Of a stretch of 64,000 bases of DNA, positions 62,114 through 64,000 are shown in pieces. The notes under the pieces were generated by a model, which saw only the letters and a list, made by a program, of their open reading frames with translations, was not told where the DNA came from and ran no database searches. Within the stretch, counting starts at the first letter, position 1. Each line of letters begins with the position of its first letter. The position numbers and the translations under genes were made by a program. Origin of the DNA: Pseudomonas sp. efr-133-TYG-5 (GTDB taxonomy: Bacteria; Pseudomonadota; Gammaproteobacteria; Pseudomonadales; Pseudomonadaceae); contig NZ_JARVSM010000001.1 of NCBI RefSeq assembly GCF_030209175.1, forward strand, positions 186,001 to 250,000, read 5' to 3'.

Positions 62114-63814
62114 GTGCAGATGATTTCCAATGTGAATCGATTGTCCCTGGCGGTCGGCATGGTCATCGCGACCCTGGTCGGCCAGGCCGTGGCAGCGCCT
62201 GCGCCCTCGGAAAACGCCACGATCAATCTGATCCGCCTGCTGGTCGAGCAGGGCATTCTGAAGCAGGACAAGGCCGACGCGCTGATCGCCCAGGCCCAGA
62301 ACGAGGCGGTCCAGGCCAGACAGGCGGCCTCGACCGCCGTCGCCGCCGGGCCGGTTGCCGCGCCTGGCGATGTGCGAGTGCAGTACGTACCGGCGGCCGT
62401 GCGCGACCAGATCCGCGATCAGGTCAAGGCTGAAGTCATGGCCACCGCCAAGCAGGAAAACTGGGCCGCCCCCAACACCTTTCCGGACTGGGCTTCGCGC
62501 ATCAGCTTCGACGGCGACATCCGCCTGCGCGATGAGTCGCGCTACTACTCGGGCAGCAACAGCAACGAGATCGTCGACTTCGCCAAGCTCAACAACAACG
62601 GCCCGTACGATGTGAACCCGAACAGCAGCACCAGCCTGCCGCCGCTGCTCAACACCCGCGAAGACCGCGAAAACCTGTTCCGCCTTCGCGCGCGCCTGGG
62701 CATGAAAGCGGTGATCTCGCCGGAATGGACCGCCGGCATTCGCATCGGCACCGGCTCGGACAACAACCCGGTGTCGACCACGCAGAACCTCGGCGGCGGC
62801 TTCGCCAAGAAAGACATCTGGCTCGACCAGGGTTACCTGACCTGGAAGCCGACGGATGAGTTGACGCTGACCGGCGGGCGCTTCGCCAACCCGTTCATGT
62901 CCACCGACATGCTTTACTCCAACGACCTCAACTTCGACGGCGTGGCGGCGATTTTCGACCACAAGCTCAGTCGCGACTGGGGCGTGTTCGGCACCGTTGG
63001 CGCGTTCCCGGTGGACTACACCAACGACACCACCAGCAGCAACGGCTTCGACAAGGAAGAAAGCGACAACAAGTGGCTGTACGGCGCGCAGGTCGGCGCC
63101 AAGTGGGCGATCAACAGCAACAACCGGGTCAAGGGTGCGCTGGCCTATTACCGCTTCGACGACATCGAGGGTCAGCGCTCCAGCCCCTGCGAACCGTGGG
63201 CCGGGGCGCCGGGCTGCGACAGCGACGGGACGCGCGCAGCGTTCATGCAGAAGGGTAACAGCGTGTTCCTGCTGCGCGACATCACGCCTAATCCGCTCAA
63301 CCCGACCACCACGCCGCAACCGCAATTCGTCGGCCTCGCGTCGGAGTTCAACCTGCTGGACCTGAACCTGGTGTGGGACGCCGATCTGCCGCAGGACTTC
63401 AAGTTGCGTACCCAGGGCAACTACATCCACAACCTCGGTTACGACGAGGGCGACATGCGCAAGCGTTCGGCCGGGCAACTGGTCAACAACCTCGACAGCA
63501 GCGGCGACATCGAAAGCGGCGCCAACGCATGGATGGTGCAGTTCACCCTCGGCAACGCGCTGGATCTGAAGAAGCAGGGCGACTGGAACCTGTTCGCCGG
63601 CTACAAGTACATCCAGCCGGACGCCTTGCCGGATGGCTTTAACGACTCGTCGTTCCACCTCGGCGGCACCAATGCCAAGGGCTACTTCCTCGGTGGCAAT
63701 TACGGTCTGGCGAAGAACGTCTATGCCACCGGCCGCTGGCTGAGCTCGGAAGCGGTGTACGGCGCGCCGTTCGACATCGACGTCCTGCAGCTTGAGATCA
63801 ATACGCGCTTCTAA
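62114..63814 (+). CDS. putative porin (Porin_5-like)
   Basis: 566 residues; GTG 62114 is five bases after AAGGAG, with ATG 62120 as alternative. Signal peptide to about residue 29; a helical segment 35-75 (LIRLLVEQGILKQDKADALIAQAQ) that resembles the SLH-like/coiled periplasmic start of such porins; then a beta-barrel with alternating strands (FRLRARLGMKAVISPEWTAGIRI) ending in a Phe (EINTRF). It has no TonB box or plug, so it is a channel rather than a classical receptor. In the same run as TonB. Confidence 0.88.
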   Translation: MQMISNVNRLSLAVGMVIATLVGQAVAAPAPSENATINLIRLLVEQGILKQDKADALIAQAQNEAVQARQAASTAVAAGPVAAPGDVRVQYVPAAVRDQIRDQVKAEVMATAKQENWAAPNTFPDWASRISFDGDIRLRDESRYYSGSNSNEIVDFAKLNNNGPYDVNPNSSTSLPPLLNTREDRENLFRLRARLGMKAVISPEWTAGIRIGTGSDNNPVSTTQNLGGGFAKKDIWLDQGYLTWKPTDELTLTGGRFANPFMSTDMLYSNDLNFDGVAAIFDHKLSRDWGVFGTVGAFPVDYTNDTTSSNGFDKEESDNKWLYGAQVGAKWAINSNNRVKGALAYYRFDDIEGQRSSPCEPWAGAPGCDSDGTRAAFMQKGNSVFLLRDITPNPLNPTTTPQPQFVGLASEFNLLDLNLVWDADLPQDFKLRTQGNYIHNLGYDEGDMRKRSAGQLVNNLDSSGDIESGANAWMVQFTLGNALDLKKQGDWNLFAGYKYIQPDALPDGFNDSSFHLGGTNAKGYFLGGNYGLAKNVYATGRWLSSEAVYGAPFDIDVLQLEINTRF

Positions 63815-63831
63815 GGCGCCGGGAGAGGGTT

Positions 63832-64000
63832 ATGAACATCCGCTTTTTATGGCTTGGGCTCGGCCTGCTGATCGCCACCGGAGCGAGCGCCGAGGGCATG
63901 GAGGAACGCCTGCGCACCCAGTTGCGCAGCACCACCCAGCAACTGCAGGCGCTGCAGAGTCAGCAGGCGCAGGCCAGTGCCGCGCAACTGGCGGCGCAGA
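63832..64000 (+). CDS. exported coiled-coil protein, cut by window end
   Basis: ATG 63832 follows GGGAGAGG. The visible 56 residues are a signal peptide (…LLIATGASA) and the start of a Gln/Ala-rich coiled coil (LRTQLRSTTQQLQALQSQQA). The rest lies outside the window. Spacing of 17 bases from the porin makes it part of the same operon; it may be a periplasmic accessory of the transport unit. Confidence 0.75.
   Translation, partial: MNIRFLWLGLGLLIATGASAEGMEERLRTQLRSTTQQLQALQSQQAQASAAQLAAQ

Noticed and set aside
62090..63658. 522-codon minus-strand frame opposite the porin
   Set aside because: Plus strand is a clear exported barrel; antisense frame is compositionally odd.

Overview
The window reads as chromosomal DNA of a Pseudomonas from the fluorescens group. 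GC content is high, coding is dense, and the gene families are typical of that group: Pseudomonas-type small orphan proteins, a FecI/FecR/receptor iron module, an SdsA-type alkylsulfatase, DUF1302/DUF1329 paired outer-membrane proteins and a two-partner-secretion transporter. The assignment rests on gene content and style, not on any database search.

Layout. 1-12.6 kb holds mixed metabolism and stress genes: an alpha/beta hydrolase cut by the window edge, XdhC-like protein, AraC regulator, two small orphans, a decayed KefB-type antiporter, LysR plus zinc-type oxidoreductase plus quinol monooxygenase, a luciferase-like monooxygenase, manganese catalase, ZIP transporter, small conserved orphans and a CinA-domain protein. 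12.6-17.8 kb is an accessory patch of short orphan genes (immunity-like or lipoprotein-like), a transposase relic, frameshifted and truncated genes, and a dispersed degenerate repeat whose core is about CCGCTTTTGGCCGAAAGCGG.

17.8-37.6 kb is a catabolic block for amphiphilic or fatty substrates. It contains a serine hydrolase, DUF1302 barrel, acyl-CoA ligase, acyl-CoA dehydrogenase, MFS transporter, LysR, DUF1329 protein, two DUF202 membrane proteins, an exported alkylsulfatase and a second LysR. These are followed by a translationally coupled operon of 3-hydroxyacyl-CoA dehydrogenase, acyl-CoA dehydrogenase, iron alcohol dehydrogenase, thioesterase and thiolase. The DUF1302 and DUF1329 genes start behind nearly identical 37-base leaders that can fold the start codon into a stem.

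37.7-44.7 kb is a second accessory patch. It has an integrase broken by two single-base frameshifts, immunity-like orphans and further copies of the repeat, then a Fur-boxed FecI/FecR/TonB-dependent receptor module and tRNA-Ser(TGA).

44.8-55.3 kb is mostly core: Bax-inhibitor-1 family protein, CXXCH protein, YceK-like lipoprotein, Lrp/DMT exporter pair, FUSC protein and an NADP-dependent aldehyde dehydrogenase. It ends with a compact exported oxidase cluster: lipo-cytochrome c5, Tat-exported lactone-oxidase-like flavoprotein and a Tat-exported alanine-racemase-fold protein.

55.3-64 kb holds the most unusual content. Two paralogous orphan genes each sit downstream of a 20-bp lux-box-like dyad with identically placed -10 elements. 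Next is a tightly packed cluster: a Phd/transposase-N-domain fusion, a TpsB (ShlB/FhaC) transporter, an ExbB whose N-terminus is a secreted DUF2341-LamG lectin-like region, ExbD, TonB, a porin and the start of a coiled-coil protein that runs off the window. I infer a dedicated, lectin-coupled TonB energising unit attached to two-partner secretion.
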